A stretch of 64,000 nucleotides of DNA from GCA-2737725 sp033763995 (GCA_033763995.1 JANRJL010000095.1:1-64000), one strand, 5' to 3'; shown: positions 18,273 through 27,002, counted from the first letter of the stretch. Numbers and translations: made by a program. The notes: generated by a model not told the origin, from the sequence alone.

Positions 18273-20539
18273 CGAAACTCCCCACCCCTTCTGATATGCT
18301 TGAGGAGTTGGCAGACAAGGTCCTGGCGCACATGGACCGCATGGCCGTGACGAGCTTCGATATCGCGCTTGAAGAGATGCTCGACTACCACCGCTTTCTC
18401 ATCGACGCTTACGGCACGACCGACCAAGCTGGCAACATCATCAGTTTCGCGGAGATCGGGGGCTGGCGCGCCCTTCATCAGGAATGGATACGCCAGTATC
18501 ACCGTCTGGCGGAACGCGCTACAGGCTATATCGGACGCCAGGACGACTTTCTTGAGAAGCTATTGGGTGTTCCGAACCGCCTGATGCCTCAGGATCACCA
18601 GAAAGCGTCGCTTGCCGTCACCACAGGCCTACTCGACCTTGCCCTTATCTATGTGCATAGGCTTGAGGAATGGGTCACCCGACGCAGGAGTGATCATCAG
18701 GTCGATGCACAGACAGGCGCCATGTCCTGGAATCTCGCTGGATCGGATAAACGCTCATATGAGGAGATCCTGAATACATTCGCGGGCCGATGGGAGGACA
18801 TGCTCCAGTATGTCGACATACGCTATCAGTGGCATAGGCGTGGCGTCATGCCCGATGAGCAGTGGCGACGCTACGCAGCGAGCTGGCCCTTTATCCATCG
18901 CCACCTGCGCAACACCGCTTACCTACTGGCAGTAGCAGTTTGGAACGAGGACGAAACCGGTGCCGACGTCTACTGCGACATCCTCTTGCGATGGCTGGAG
19001 GCCTTCCAGCATAAGCTGAACCACGAGTATGTCAGTTCACCGAGGCTACTTACCCCAGATATAATGTCAAAGCCATGGGAGGAAGTGCATTCGGCTTTCG
19101 ACACTGAAAGTAGAAGGTTCGGAACGATCAGCCCAGCTGGAGTATTTGATGATGTCATTCGCGCTGCCACGGGTGATGTAATTGTTATAGCAGCGGGTGT
19201 GATGCTGGCGTGGTTCGTTGAAAAGCGGCAAGCGACGGATATCTCGGTACGCTTCGCCAAGAGGTTGTTACTAAACGAAATTAGCAGTGACGAAGAATTG
19301 CGCTCAATAGCACGCGTACCCACATTTCGCAGCCTACTCTTCGATCTCATACGCCTTAAGGCTATTGGCGAACGTTTTCAGAATTCGTCATACGGCGGTT
19401 GGCTCGACGAGCTGGTGCGCTTCATGGATTCTATGACCGAACGGCGGGTGGTGCCTGGGAGGGTTTATACACCCTCGACCAAGAATGAGCGCGATGATCT
19501 CGCCGTTGCATCGCTGGTGGCCCTATTAGCGCTTTTGCCAGCGCAAGGAGACGACGCAGCGCTTCAGAAGCTACTAGAGTTTACGGCCGACGAAGCGGCT
19601 TTCCCGCACACCGATCAAACTTTGCGGAATCTCGCAGGGGAAATCGAGCGTCTACAGTCGTTTCTAACACAGGAGAACAATGAGTTTCTGCGAGCGGGGT
19701 TGCGCGCGTTCTCTCCGGACGCGGACTTCCCAGAGCGCCAAGCGCGCCTGCAGGCGCTGCTGGCCGCTGCGATCAATGGGATCGACGAACAGCGCAATGC
19801 ACGCTTGCGCGCGCGCCCCGTGGCTCCAGAAAAGCTCGAGAAACTGCGCAAGGCTATTGAGGATTCGCTCCTTGACGGCAATGGGGGCCTCGAGATCTTC
19901 TCGGGTTTCGAGATTAAGACAACCGCCGATCAGGCCGCGAGCGCTAGCTTTACGATCCGCGATGTGGAAAAGGCTTACTTTGTTGATCCTTCAATGGCTA
20001 ACGAGCCGATCAATTTCTGGGAACACTTAGTGCAGCTCGTCCAGAATCACATGTCGGATCTGACGTGGCGTGACTTTTCAAAACTCCAGCGCACTAAAGT
20101 CGATACACCCAACTCGGCAGCATTTCAGACAGCACTTTTAAGTGCATCAGTGGGAATCCATGCGGCAGGCCGGCAACCCATTCTTCTTGTGCGCAGCTGG
20201 GACGATCCGCCATGGATTCGGGAGTGGACAAGCAGTATGAGCACACGGCCTCCGGGTCTTACTTTCGAAAGAAAGGCTGATATCAAGACCGGCAGCTACG
20301 TCGGCACTTTGAGCGGTATTGATATTTATCGGGCAGTGAATAAAGACGGCGAAGCGCTGATGTTTCCGGCCGAAATCCTGACAAAAGTGACGTACGGCCT
20401 CGATAAGAACCAAGCGATCACGGTTGAATACATCGCCGACGCGAACAGCAAAAAAGGCCACGTCGTAGTGCATTTCAAGCGTGCGACTATCTGGTCATCC
20501 GACGCGGTCGTCGTGCTGGACTATGGTAGGCCTGCATAA
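18269..20539 (+). CDS. Large soluble protein of unknown function paired with a membrane protein
   Basis: 756 residues from the ATG that overlaps the stop of the membrane-protein gene; upstream in-frame starts would only read through that gene. It is predicted to be mostly alpha-helical and acidic/basic mixed. No transmembrane segment, Walker motif or nuclease signature is visible. Segments such as DLALIYVHRLEEWVTRRRSD and the Leu-rich 410-560 region suggest helical repeats. The C-terminal 150 residues look beta-rich (GSYVGTLSGIDIYRAVNKDG). I do not recognise the family. It is the last gene before the repeat at 20.56 kb and is intact. Confidence 0.75.
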   Translation: MTKLPTPSDMLEELADKVLAHMDRMAVTSFDIALEEMLDYHRFLIDAYGTTDQAGNIISFAEIGGWRALHQEWIRQYHRLAERATGYIGRQDDFLEKLLGVPNRLMPQDHQKASLAVTTGLLDLALIYVHRLEEWVTRRRSDHQVDAQTGAMSWNLAGSDKRSYEEILNTFAGRWEDMLQYVDIRYQWHRRGVMPDEQWRRYAASWPFIHRHLRNTAYLLAVAVWNEDETGADVYCDILLRWLEAFQHKLNHEYVSSPRLLTPDIMSKPWEEVHSAFDTESRRFGTISPAGVFDDVIRAATGDVIVIAAGVMLAWFVEKRQATDISVRFAKRLLLNEISSDEELRSIARVPTFRSLLFDLIRLKAIGERFQNSSYGGWLDELVRFMDSMTERRVVPGRVYTPSTKNERDDLAVASLVALLALLPAQGDDAALQKLLEFTADEAAFPHTDQTLRNLAGEIERLQSFLTQENNEFLRAGLRAFSPDADFPERQARLQALLAAAINGIDEQRNARLRARPVAPEKLEKLRKAIEDSLLDGNGGLEIFSGFEIKTTADQAASASFTIRDVEKAYFVDPSMANEPINFWEHLVQLVQNHMSDLTWRDFSKLQRTKVDTPNSAAFQTALLSASVGIHAAGRQPILLVRSWDDPPWIREWTSSMSTRPPGLTFERKADIKTGSYVGTLSGIDIYRAVNKDGEALMFPAEILTKVTYGLDKNQAITVEYIADANSKKGHVVVHFKRATIWSSDAVVVLDYGRPA

Positions 20540-21079
20540 GCGTACAGTTCAGATCGGGGGTTTTGTTCCCAGAGACACTTGTGACTGAGTGCTCAAGCGT
20601 GCAGTTGTGGAGACGCGGGAACTAGGGCAGCGCGTGGTGGACACGGCGGGTTCAGTACTGCGATTTTTCTCCGACTCTGTGCTCCAGGGAGCTGCACGAG
20701 TCGCGCAAAAGCGGGCTGTTTGCGGGCTTTCCCGACCTAAAATCGGGCACTTTCATTTAGTTCCAGAAAGACTGGCGGAGAGAGTTGGATTCGAAAAGAA
20801 GCTCCGCGTCTCGGGTACTTACATTTCGAGCAGAGCTTATTTTTGACTGACCCTCAAGAAATACCGGAAATCCAGGCATAAATTGATGATCTAGATTCAC
20901 CAACAACCCAGATTCATCAGTTATCGCAAAGTGGTGGTCTCGGCGGGGAACTGCAGTTCGATGCGGACTGCCCGCTAGGGCGCGGAGGACAGCCATACTA
21001 TTCTCCGTGTAGCGTGCGGAGAATATGGTTGCTCATGCGGGGAATAGCTGCCATAATCTCCGCTTAGGATACGGAGATT
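20540..21079. other. 540-bp non-coding boundary segment
   Basis: No convincing gene. It holds a diverged copy of the sequence that borders tRNA-Ser(CGA) (20561-20795), about 200 bp of unassigned sequence (20796-20992), and the operator dyads in front of fic. Confidence 0.6.
20561..20795. repeat. Direct repeat copy A with tRNA-Ser 3'-end fragment (candidate att site)
   Basis: 20561-20733 is clearly similar to 22234-22405 in the same orientation (shared blocks include GTGGAGACGCGGGAAC and GCGATTTTTCT). 20773-20795 matches the 3' end of tRNA-Ser(CGA), 22448-22470, at 21 of 23 positions, including the CCA, discriminator, acceptor strand and T-arm. Both parts are offset by about the same 1.67 kb. 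This is what a duplicated tRNA attachment site leaves. The terminator hairpin seen in copy B is not formed here. Confidence 0.7.
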
Positions 21080-21087
21080 ATGGCAGC
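20993..21087. promoter_or_regulatory. Tandem operator dyads over the fic start codon
   Basis: Four half-sites of consensus CCATAWTCTCCG form two inverted repeats. The first (20993-21028) has perfect ATTCTCCG/CGGAGAAT arms. The second is a perfect 16-bp dyad with arms GCTGCCATAATCTCCG (21047-21062) and its complement (21072-21087), spaced by 9 nt. The second arm contains the GGAG and the ATG (21080) of fic. A dimeric regulator bound here, or an mRNA hairpin, would block expression. Confidence 0.75.
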
Positions 21088-22195
21088 CAAATATATCCAC
21101 CAACTTAGGGACTGGCCCCGCTTTCATTGGGAACAGGACCGCCTGCTTCCGCTGCTGACTACCGTGCGCCACCAGCAGGGCCGGCTGATCGGACGCATGG
21201 AGGCCCTGGGGTTCGGGCTGCGCAACGAGGCGAGTTTGCGCTCCCTAACCGAAGACGTCCTAAAGTCGAGCGAGATCGAGGGCGAAATCCTCGACAAGGA
21301 TCAAGTGCGTTCATCCATAGCACGGCATCTTGGCATGGATGCGGGCGCGCTTGCGTCTGCGGACCGGCACGTCGAAGGCGTGGTCGAGATGACGCTGGAT
21401 GCCACCCAGAATTTCGATGAGAGGCTGACGGATGATCGTCTCTTTGGTTGGCATGCGGCCCTCTTCCCAACGGGGCGCAGCGGCATGAGGAAAATCCGCG
21501 TCGGTGAATGGCGCAGCGCGAGCGCAGAACCCATGCAAGTCGTCTCCGGACCGGCTGGTCGCGAACGGATTCACTACGAAGCCCCGCACGCAAAAAAGCT
21601 TCCCTCTGAAATGCGGAAGTTCACGACGTGGTTCAATGCTAAAGAGCCAGTGGATGACGTTCTTAAAGCCGCCATCGCGCACTTTTGGTTTGTGACCATT
21701 CACCCGTTCGAGGACGGCAACGGCCGTATCGCGCGCGCCATCGCGGACCTGGCGCTTGCCCGCTCAGATAAGACATCGCAGCGCTTCTACAGCATGTCCG
21801 CGCAAATCCGCATCGAGCGGAAAAATTACTACGACATCCTTGAGCGCACCCAGAAAGGTGACCTGGATATCACGCCGTGGCTTGAGTGGTTCCTGGGTTG
21901 TTTAGGCCGAGCCTTTGAAGGCGCGGATACAACCCTCGGCACGGTCCTCGCGAAAGCGCGGTTTTGGGAGAATCATGCTGGCGATCCATTTAATGAGCGC
22001 CAGCGGATCATGCTGAACCGGTTGCTCGATGGGTTTGAAGGAAAATTGACGTCATCGAAGTGGGCCAAGATCGCCAAATGCTCGCAAGACACCGCTTCTC
22101 GCGACATTGATGACCTGATGAGACGCGGAATATTGATGAAGGACGCAGCCGGTGGACGCAGCACGAGTTATTCACTCGTAAGGTCTGTCGCGTGA
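21080..22195 (+). CDS. fic: Fic-domain protein AMP-transferase with DUF4172 N-terminus
   Basis: 371 residues. The N-terminal region (WPRFHWEQDRLLPLL...) is of the DUF4172 type. Residues 63-68, SSEIEG, form the (S/T)xxxE(G/N) inhibitory helix of class II Fic proteins. The catalytic motif HPFEDGNGRIAR begins at residue 208 and has every consensus residue for AMP transfer to a target hydroxyl. The C-terminal 80 residues look like a winged helix (LTSSKWAKIAKCSQDTASRD). That fits DNA binding and autoregulation through the dyads that overlap the start codon. The gene stands alone between two direct repeats next to tRNA-Ser, so it is a separate cargo unit. The target protein is unknown. Confidence 0.93.
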   Translation: MAAKYIHQLRDWPRFHWEQDRLLPLLTTVRHQQGRLIGRMEALGFGLRNEASLRSLTEDVLKSSEIEGEILDKDQVRSSIARHLGMDAGALASADRHVEGVVEMTLDATQNFDERLTDDRLFGWHAALFPTGRSGMRKIRVGEWRSASAEPMQVVSGPAGRERIHYEAPHAKKLPSEMRKFTTWFNAKEPVDDVLKAAIAHFWFVTIHPFEDGNGRIARAIADLALARSDKTSQRFYSMSAQIRIERKNYYDILERTQKGDLDITPWLEWFLGCLGRAFEGADTTLGTVLAKARFWENHAGDPFNERQRIMLNRLLDGFEGKLTSSKWAKIAKCSQDTASRDIDDLMRRGILMKDAAGGRSTSYSLVRSVA

Positions 22196-22233
22196 TGAAG
22201 TGAAATGTGCGGACGCGCGCAGTTCGCATCAAA

Positions 22234-22537
<304 letters not shown>

Positions 22538-22568
22538 GCGAGGTTCTTTCGGTCTGACGAGGCGGCGG

Positions 22569-22598
22569 AACCTAGTGCATGGGCCGCAAAAGGGAAAG
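22569..22598 (-). promoter_or_regulatory. tRNA-Ser(CGA) promoter
   Basis: On the - strand CTTTCC (22598-22593), an 18-nt spacer and TAGGTT (22574-22569) lie about 30 nt before the tRNA. The whole block, including most of the spacer, is conserved upstream of tRNA-Ser(GGA) at 59418-59447, which supports a promoter role. Confidence 0.55.
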
Positions 22599-22843
22599 CC
22601 GGTTTTCGGGCGGCCCGGACCCGCCCGCCGCGCCCCGGCCGGCCGCGCGCCGGGGCCCGGAGCCCTTTGAAAACCGTGGGTTTCCGGGCCGGTTGCGGCG
22701 GGACGGCCGCGTGGTCTCTCCGTGCCCGGTGGGCAACCGCCACCCCCGTCGCCGGTTGAGCCCCGGGTGCGCATATGGAACGCATGGGGAAAGCGAAGGC
22801 AACGCCTTTTGCGCTTGCCGGCCCCAGGGGAGATCACGCCATC
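22599..22843. other. Very GC-rich intergenic segment
   Basis: Between the tRNA promoter and the next gene there is a stretch of almost pure G+C at 22602-22665 with several overlapping dyads (GGCCGGCC, CCGGGGCCCGG). I see no gene; an AGGGGAG Shine-Dalgarno at 22826-22832 serves the following coding region. Confidence 0.4.
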
Positions 22844-23593
22844 ATGGAACACACCACGATTCGCGGAAAGATCCGCTACACCTCGAAGAAAAAAGAAATC
22901 CTCGACAAGGTCCGCGGCGGCGAGACCTTCACCATCACGGTGCACACCGACGGGCGGCGGACGCTGCGGGCGCAATGCGCCATCGACGAGAACAGCCCGC
23001 GCGTGCTGCGCGACTGCATTCAGTCCTACGACAAGAACTGGGGGCCGACGGAAGCCTTCAACCAGATCACGGTGGACGAGGCCTTCGTGGGCTCGGCCTG
23101 GTACCGCTTCACCGATACCTATGCCGAGTGCGAGGGCTTCACGGTGCGCGAGGGGCGCTTTTCCACCCGCATGGAGTACGACCGCCGGCCCTGCACCTTC
23201 GGCTCGCACCCCATCCAGGCCGACGCCATGCACTGCCGCAACTACGATCTGTCGAAAGGCCCCGGCGAGCAGATCACCGGTTTCTATCTGATGACGTCGT
23301 TCCACCATCGCGGTGCCGACGGCCCGGCGCTGCTCAAGCGGCCCAACGGCATGTTCCTGGTTTACATGGGCGACGAGAAGGTGACGGTGGGCGCAGGCAC
23401 CTTCAACGCGCATCACTTCCGCATCGGCAAGAACAACGACGACAGCTACATGGGCACCGACATCCACCCGCCCTATCACCTGTGGACGTCCACCGACGGC
23501 AACTACATCATGTATAAGTCGTACTGCACCGGCTACATGCAGACTTACTATGAATTGATCGAACTGGAGCAGTCCAAGAACTTTATACTCTAG
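22844..23593 (+). CDS. Conserved-looking hypothetical protein
   Basis: 249 residues. I chose the ATG at 22844 because it follows AGGGGAG. It has no signal peptide or membrane segment. The sequence is beta-rich with many aromatic residues and His/Cys (FGSHPIQADAMHCRNYDLSK, TSFHHRGADGPALL, MGTDIHPPYHLW), suggesting a beta-barrel or sandwich fold such as a lipocalin-like or ligand-binding protein. I do not recognise the family. Codon use is that of the high-GC backbone. It converges with the QEGLA-motif gene, the two stops abutting without a gap. Confidence 0.75.
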   Translation: MEHTTIRGKIRYTSKKKEILDKVRGGETFTITVHTDGRRTLRAQCAIDENSPRVLRDCIQSYDKNWGPTEAFNQITVDEAFVGSAWYRFTDTYAECEGFTVREGRFSTRMEYDRRPCTFGSHPIQADAMHCRNYDLSKGPGEQITGFYLMTSFHHRGADGPALLKRPNGMFLVYMGDEKVTVGAGTFNAHHFRIGKNNDDSYMGTDIHPPYHLWTSTDGNYIMYKSYCTGYMQTYYELIELEQSKNFIL

Positions 23594-24928
23594 CTACGCC
23601 GCGTCACTCGGTTTCGAGTTGGTTGGCGCGCAGCTCGCCAGCATGTCCTTGTAGTGATCGCGCACGCGCTCCAGGTTCATGCGGTTGAGGAACGACGAGT
23701 AGGCGATATAGGACAAGAGAAAGCGCAGGTCCCGCGCCCAGGGCGGCAGGAAACGCGGGAACACGCACAGCCCGTTGGCCGCGAGCGCGGTGACGGCGGG
23801 CATGTCCTCGATGTCCATCTTGCCCGCGAACAGCAACCGAATGCAGTCGACGCGGGTTTCCTGCACGGCGATGCGCAGGAAGTTGTGCACGCGCACCACG
23901 CCTTCCAGATAGACCGAATCCTTGGTGAAGGGCGCGCCGCCCGTGAGCACGCCTCCGCGAAACACGCGCCGCGCGTTCTCGAAGGCCTGGTGGGTGTCGT
24001 GGGTCTTGTCCTTGAAGAAGCGGTAGATTTGCAAAAAGTCCGCGCCGTCCATGGACATTTGAATCGCCAAGACGCGATCGGCGAGCCTGAGCATTCGCGA
24101 GGGGTCCATGGCGCCCGAGATCAACTCGGCGAACACCGCCAGGCCCTCTTGCGTGCGCGTGGTGCCGGGATGCCCGGCGGCGAGAATCGGAAACGCGGTT
24201 TGCGCGGCGCCATTCAGCGACGTGCCCGCGTGCACGAAGGCTTCGTGCTGCACGAGCTGCGACAGGTCGCGGTCGGAGAACGAGGCATCGGCGCGCAGGC
24301 GAATATATTTCGGCCCCGCCAACGCCTTGGCCGACAGATGCTCGGCGACTTCCACCTTGGGCGATTCCGCGCCGAAATGGCGCGTGAGGACGGCCTGCAT
24401 GCGCGGCTGCATGGCGGCCGCGGTGATGGCCGGGGCGAGCTCGCCCTTGTTGTTGAGGTTCAGTTCCAGATCGGTGTAGGCGCTGAGCACGTAATCGAGC
24501 ATGCGCGCGAGATCGAGCGGGCGCACGTCGCAGTTCATCAACTCGGTCTGGGGCGACCCATAGAGCCGCAGCGAGTGACGGTGAAAATCCTTGGTGCCCA
24601 CGGCGGCCAGCATCTCGGCGGAGATGTCGATGGTGTCGGCGGTGCGCCTGAGCCAGTCATGAATCGGCCCGGCACCGTCGAGCATCTTGCGCGCCTCGGC
24701 CACGGCCTCGTGCACCGGCTTGGGGTCGAGCGGCTGGTAGGCCACGGGGGGCAATTCGCGCTCGCCGGCGGCGAAAAACGCCGCCTCGGCGTCGGCCGGC
24801 CAGGCCACCCCGCGCAGGATGCGCACGGGCTTTTCGGCCTTGCGCAACAGGGCGGCGGCCGCCTTGAGGCGCTCGGCCTCGGCCTCCGGCAGCCGGTCGG
24901 ACCGGCTCAATGGGGCGGAATCATTCAT
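23594..24928 (-). CDS. QEGLA-motif (DUF1704) metallopeptidase-like protein
   Basis: 444 residues. The segment VQHEAFVHAGTSLNG supplies an HExxxH zinc-binding pattern. About 25 residues later comes TRTQEGLAVFAELISGAM, the QEGLA motif of the DUF1704 family, bacterial members of which are labelled flavohemoglobin expression-modulating proteins. Eukaryotic relatives (MATCAP) are tyrosine carboxypeptidases using the same HExxxH/E arrangement, so a peptidase activity is reasonable. The N-terminal 100 residues are helical. The start ATG (24928) opens onto the leader of the rplU operon, which is divergent. Confidence 0.85.
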   Translation of the reverse strand: MNDSAPLSRSDRLPEAEAERLKAAAALLRKAEKPVRILRGVAWPADAEAAFFAAGERELPPVAYQPLDPKPVHEAVAEARKMLDGAGPIHDWLRRTADTIDISAEMLAAVGTKDFHRHSLRLYGSPQTELMNCDVRPLDLARMLDYVLSAYTDLELNLNNKGELAPAITAAAMQPRMQAVLTRHFGAESPKVEVAEHLSAKALAGPKYIRLRADASFSDRDLSQLVQHEAFVHAGTSLNGAAQTAFPILAAGHPGTTRTQEGLAVFAELISGAMDPSRMLRLADRVLAIQMSMDGADFLQIYRFFKDKTHDTHQAFENARRVFRGGVLTGGAPFTKDSVYLEGVVRVHNFLRIAVQETRVDCIRLLFAGKMDIEDMPAVTALAANGLCVFPRFLPPWARDLRFLLSYIAYSSFLNRMNLERVRDHYKDMLASCAPTNSKPSDAA

Positions 24929-25049
24929 GAAAATCGGGGTCTCGCGGTCGCCGGGCCTTCATTTTGAAGCCTTTTTCGGCCAGACTAAAACGGTAATTTA
25001 TTTTAGTTTACAACGCGTTAAGGGGTATTTGACGGGCGGCGCACGGCCA

Positions 25050-25076
25050 TTGACTCAACCGGAGCCCCGGTATATT
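25050..25076 (+). promoter_or_regulatory. Candidate rplU-rpmA promoter
   Basis: TTGACT (25050-25055) and TATATT (25071-25076) are separated by 15 nt, about 90 nt before the rplU start. The spacing is slightly short. Confidence 0.45.
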
Positions 25077-25092
25077 CACGCCCTCTTCCGGA

Positions 25093-25138
25093 GCGGGCCA
25101 GCTTCCGGAGTGAGGTCGGTGGCCCGCCCTTTTCGTTT
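25093..25138 (+). promoter_or_regulatory. Attenuator-like hairpin in the rplU leader
   Basis: GCGGGCCA (25093-25100) pairs with TGGCCCGC (25120-25127), followed by CCTTTTCGTTT. The structure looks like an intrinsic terminator yet lies inside the leader before rplU, so premature termination or L21 binding could regulate the operon. Confidence 0.45.
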
Positions 25139-25171
25139 GACCCCTATCGTTCGAGCCTTGGATTCACGGTC

Positions 25172-25507
25172 ATGTTCGCAGTTATCAAAACGGGCGGCAA
25201 ACAGTATCGCGTCAGCAAAGACGACGTGCTTGCCATCGAGAAAGTCGCCGGTGACGCCGGCGCCGTGGTCGTGTTCGACGACGTGCTGATCCTGGGCACT
25301 GAAGTGGGCAAGCCCCGCGTCGCGGGCGCGCAGGTAACGGGCACCGTCGTGCGCCAGTTCCGCGACGACACCAAAATCATTTTCAAGAAGCGCCGGCGCA
25401 AGCACTACCGCCGCCGCAACGGCCATCGCCAGCACCTGACCCTCGTCAAGATCACCGACATGGGCATGGGTATCGCGGGCAAGGGCATCGCGGCGAAAGC
25501 GGCCTAA
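25172..25507 (+). CDS. rplU: 50S ribosomal protein L21
   Basis: 111 residues with the L21 core: MFAVIKTGGKQYRVSKDD at the N-terminus and FKKRRRKHYRRRNGHRQ before the conserved TLVKIT. L21 binds 23S rRNA next to L20. It is slightly longer than the usual 103 residues because of a Gly/Ala tail. It is the first gene of an L21-L27 pair, 18 nt before rpmA. Confidence 0.98.
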   Translation: MFAVIKTGGKQYRVSKDDVLAIEKVAGDAGAVVVFDDVLILGTEVGKPRVAGAQVTGTVVRQFRDDTKIIFKKRRRKHYRRRNGHRQHLTLVKITDMGMGIAGKGIAAKAA

Positions 25508-25525
25508 AGGTTCGAGGAGAGATCC

Positions 25526-25795
25526 ATGGCTCATAAGAAATCCGGCGGCAGTTCCAAGAACGGCCGCGACACGCGCGGCAAGCGCCTCGGCATCAAGAAG
25601 TTCGGCGGCCAGGACGTCGTGGCCGGCAACATCATCGTGCGTCAGCGCGGCACCAAGTGGCACCCCGGCACCAACGTCGGCGTGGGCCGCGATTGGACCA
25701 TTTTCGCGCTGGTGGACGGCAAGGTCAGCTTCCGCACCTCGAAGCAGGGCCGCGTGCTCGTGTCCGTCGACCCGATGCCGGCGGCCACCCACTAA
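25526..25795 (+). CDS. rpmA: 50S ribosomal protein L27
   Basis: 89 residues, full length. It begins MAHKKSGGSSKNGRDTRGKR with the unprocessed N-terminal type (no Firmicutes-style cleaved leader) and contains IIVRQRGTKWHPGTNVG. The N-terminal tail reaches the peptidyl-transferase centre. AGGAGA lies upstream of the ATG. A strong terminator follows at 25848. Confidence 0.98.
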   Translation: MAHKKSGGSSKNGRDTRGKRLGIKKFGGQDVVAGNIIVRQRGTKWHPGTNVGVGRDWTIFALVDGKVSFRTSKQGRVLVSVDPMPAATH

Positions 25796-25847
25796 CGCCC
25801 CGGCGCGCTGATCGCCGGCATCTCATGCTGGCGGTCCCGTGAGATTG

Positions 25848-25879
25848 AAAAAAGGAGACGGATCGCCGTCTCCTTTTTT
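25848..25879 (+). terminator. Rho-independent terminator after rpmA
   Basis: AAAAAAGGAGACGG and CCGTCTCCTTTTTT form a perfect 14-bp arm pair with a 4-nt loop and a T-run. Being symmetric, it could work in both directions. Confidence 0.9.
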
Positions 25880-25895
25880 GTTTGCGGCGGATGCC

Positions 25896-26447
25896 ATGTT
25901 CGAGTTGACCATCAAGACTGAACGCCTGTTGCTCAGACCCTTCAAGCTGTCGGACGCCAAGCGGGTTCAGGCCTTGGCGGGACTGCGCGAGATCGCGGTC
26001 ATGGTGTCGAGCATTCCCTACCCCTACCCCAACGGCCTCGCGGAGGCGTGGATCCTGCGCCACGCCGAGGCCCGCGCGCGCGGAATCGCCTATAACTTTG
26101 CCATCACGCTGGACGGCGAACTGATCGGGTCCATCGCCCTTGAGAACCAGGGCCGCGGGGATTTCGAATTCGGCTACTGGCTGAGCAAAGATTATTGGGG
26201 CCAGGGCACCATGAGCGAGGCGGCCGCGGCCGTGCTGGAGTTCGGCTTCGGGTGGCTGGCCCAAGCGCGCGTGATCGCCGGGCATTATGTCGACAACCCC
26301 GCCTCGGGGCGCATCCTGCGCAAGATGGGATTCACCGAGACCCACCACGAGACCTCGTTCCACGCGGTGCGCGACGGCGACGTGGAGGCGATCCGCATGG
26401 CCTTGACCAAAGAAACGTGGGCCGAAGCCCGCGCCGCGAGGGCGTGA
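25896..26447 (+). CDS. GNAT acetyltransferase, RimJ-like (first of tandem pair)
   Basis: 183 residues. ELTIKTERLLLRPFKLSDAK opens the RimJ/RimL-type GNAT fold. FEFGYWLSKDYWGQGTMSEA is the acetyl-CoA-binding strand and loop, and NPASGRILRKMGF is motif B. The natural substrate may be a ribosomal protein N-terminus or small molecule; not determined. I use the ATG at 25896, since an earlier GTG would place the rpmA terminator inside the coding region. Its stop overlaps the start of the second GNAT gene by 1 nt. Confidence 0.88.
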   Translation: MFELTIKTERLLLRPFKLSDAKRVQALAGLREIAVMVSSIPYPYPNGLAEAWILRHAEARARGIAYNFAITLDGELIGSIALENQGRGDFEFGYWLSKDYWGQGTMSEAAAAVLEFGFGWLAQARVIAGHYVDNPASGRILRKMGFTETHHETSFHAVRDGDVEAIRMALTKETWAEARAARA

Positions 26448-26995
26448 TGCTGGACCTTCGGATCAAAACCCAGCGCCTGACTTTGCGGCCTTATGTGGCC
26501 GCCGACGCCAAGCGCATCCAGGCGCTGGCGGGCCTGCGCGAGATCGCCATGATGACGGGGCCCAGCATTCCGCATCCCTATCCCGACGGCGCGGCGGAAG
26601 CCTGGATCGCCAAGCAGGGACAGCGGCGCTTTGACGGCCAAAGCCATGCCTTCGCCATCGACATTGACGGCGCGCTGGCGGGCTCCGTCGGCTTCGAGGA
26701 CGGCGGCAAGGGCACGCACTTCGAGCTGGGCTATTGGCTGGGCAAGCCCTATTGGGGGCGGGGTTACGTGAGCGAGGCGGCGGCGGCCGTGGTGGAATAC
26801 GCCTTCGGCTGGCTGAACCATCCCGCCTTGGTGGCGGGCTATCACATCGACAATCCGGCCTCGGGGCGCGTGCTTGCCAAGCTGGGCTTCGTCGAAACCC
26901 ACCGGCGCATGGCCTTTCAGCACGTGCGCCAGTGCGAGGTCGAATTGGTCCGGATGCTGCTGACTAAAGACGCCTGGGCCGCCAAGAGGGTATAG
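26447..26995 (+). CDS. GNAT acetyltransferase, RimJ-like (second of tandem pair)
   Basis: 182 residues, clearly paralogous to the gene just upstream: both open with a LRIKTQRLTLRPY-type strand, share DAKRIQALAGLREIAMM-type and NPASGRVLAKLGF-type segments, and have the same length. The FELGYWLGKPYWGRGYVSEA loop binds acetyl-CoA. The start ATG forms TGATG with the preceding stop. A GNAT gene between rpmA and obgE is common in alphaproteobacteria; two in tandem indicate local duplication. Confidence 0.9.
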   Translation: MLDLRIKTQRLTLRPYVAADAKRIQALAGLREIAMMTGPSIPHPYPDGAAEAWIAKQGQRRFDGQSHAFAIDIDGALAGSVGFEDGGKGTHFELGYWLGKPYWGRGYVSEAAAAVVEYAFGWLNHPALVAGYHIDNPASGRVLAKLGFVETHRRMAFQHVRQCEVELVRMLLTKDAWAAKRV

Positions 26996-27002
26996 AAGCG
27001 CC

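Noticed and set aside
20589..20846. An 85-codon frame in the direct repeat
   Set aside because: It is not preserved in the other repeat copy and has no start signal.
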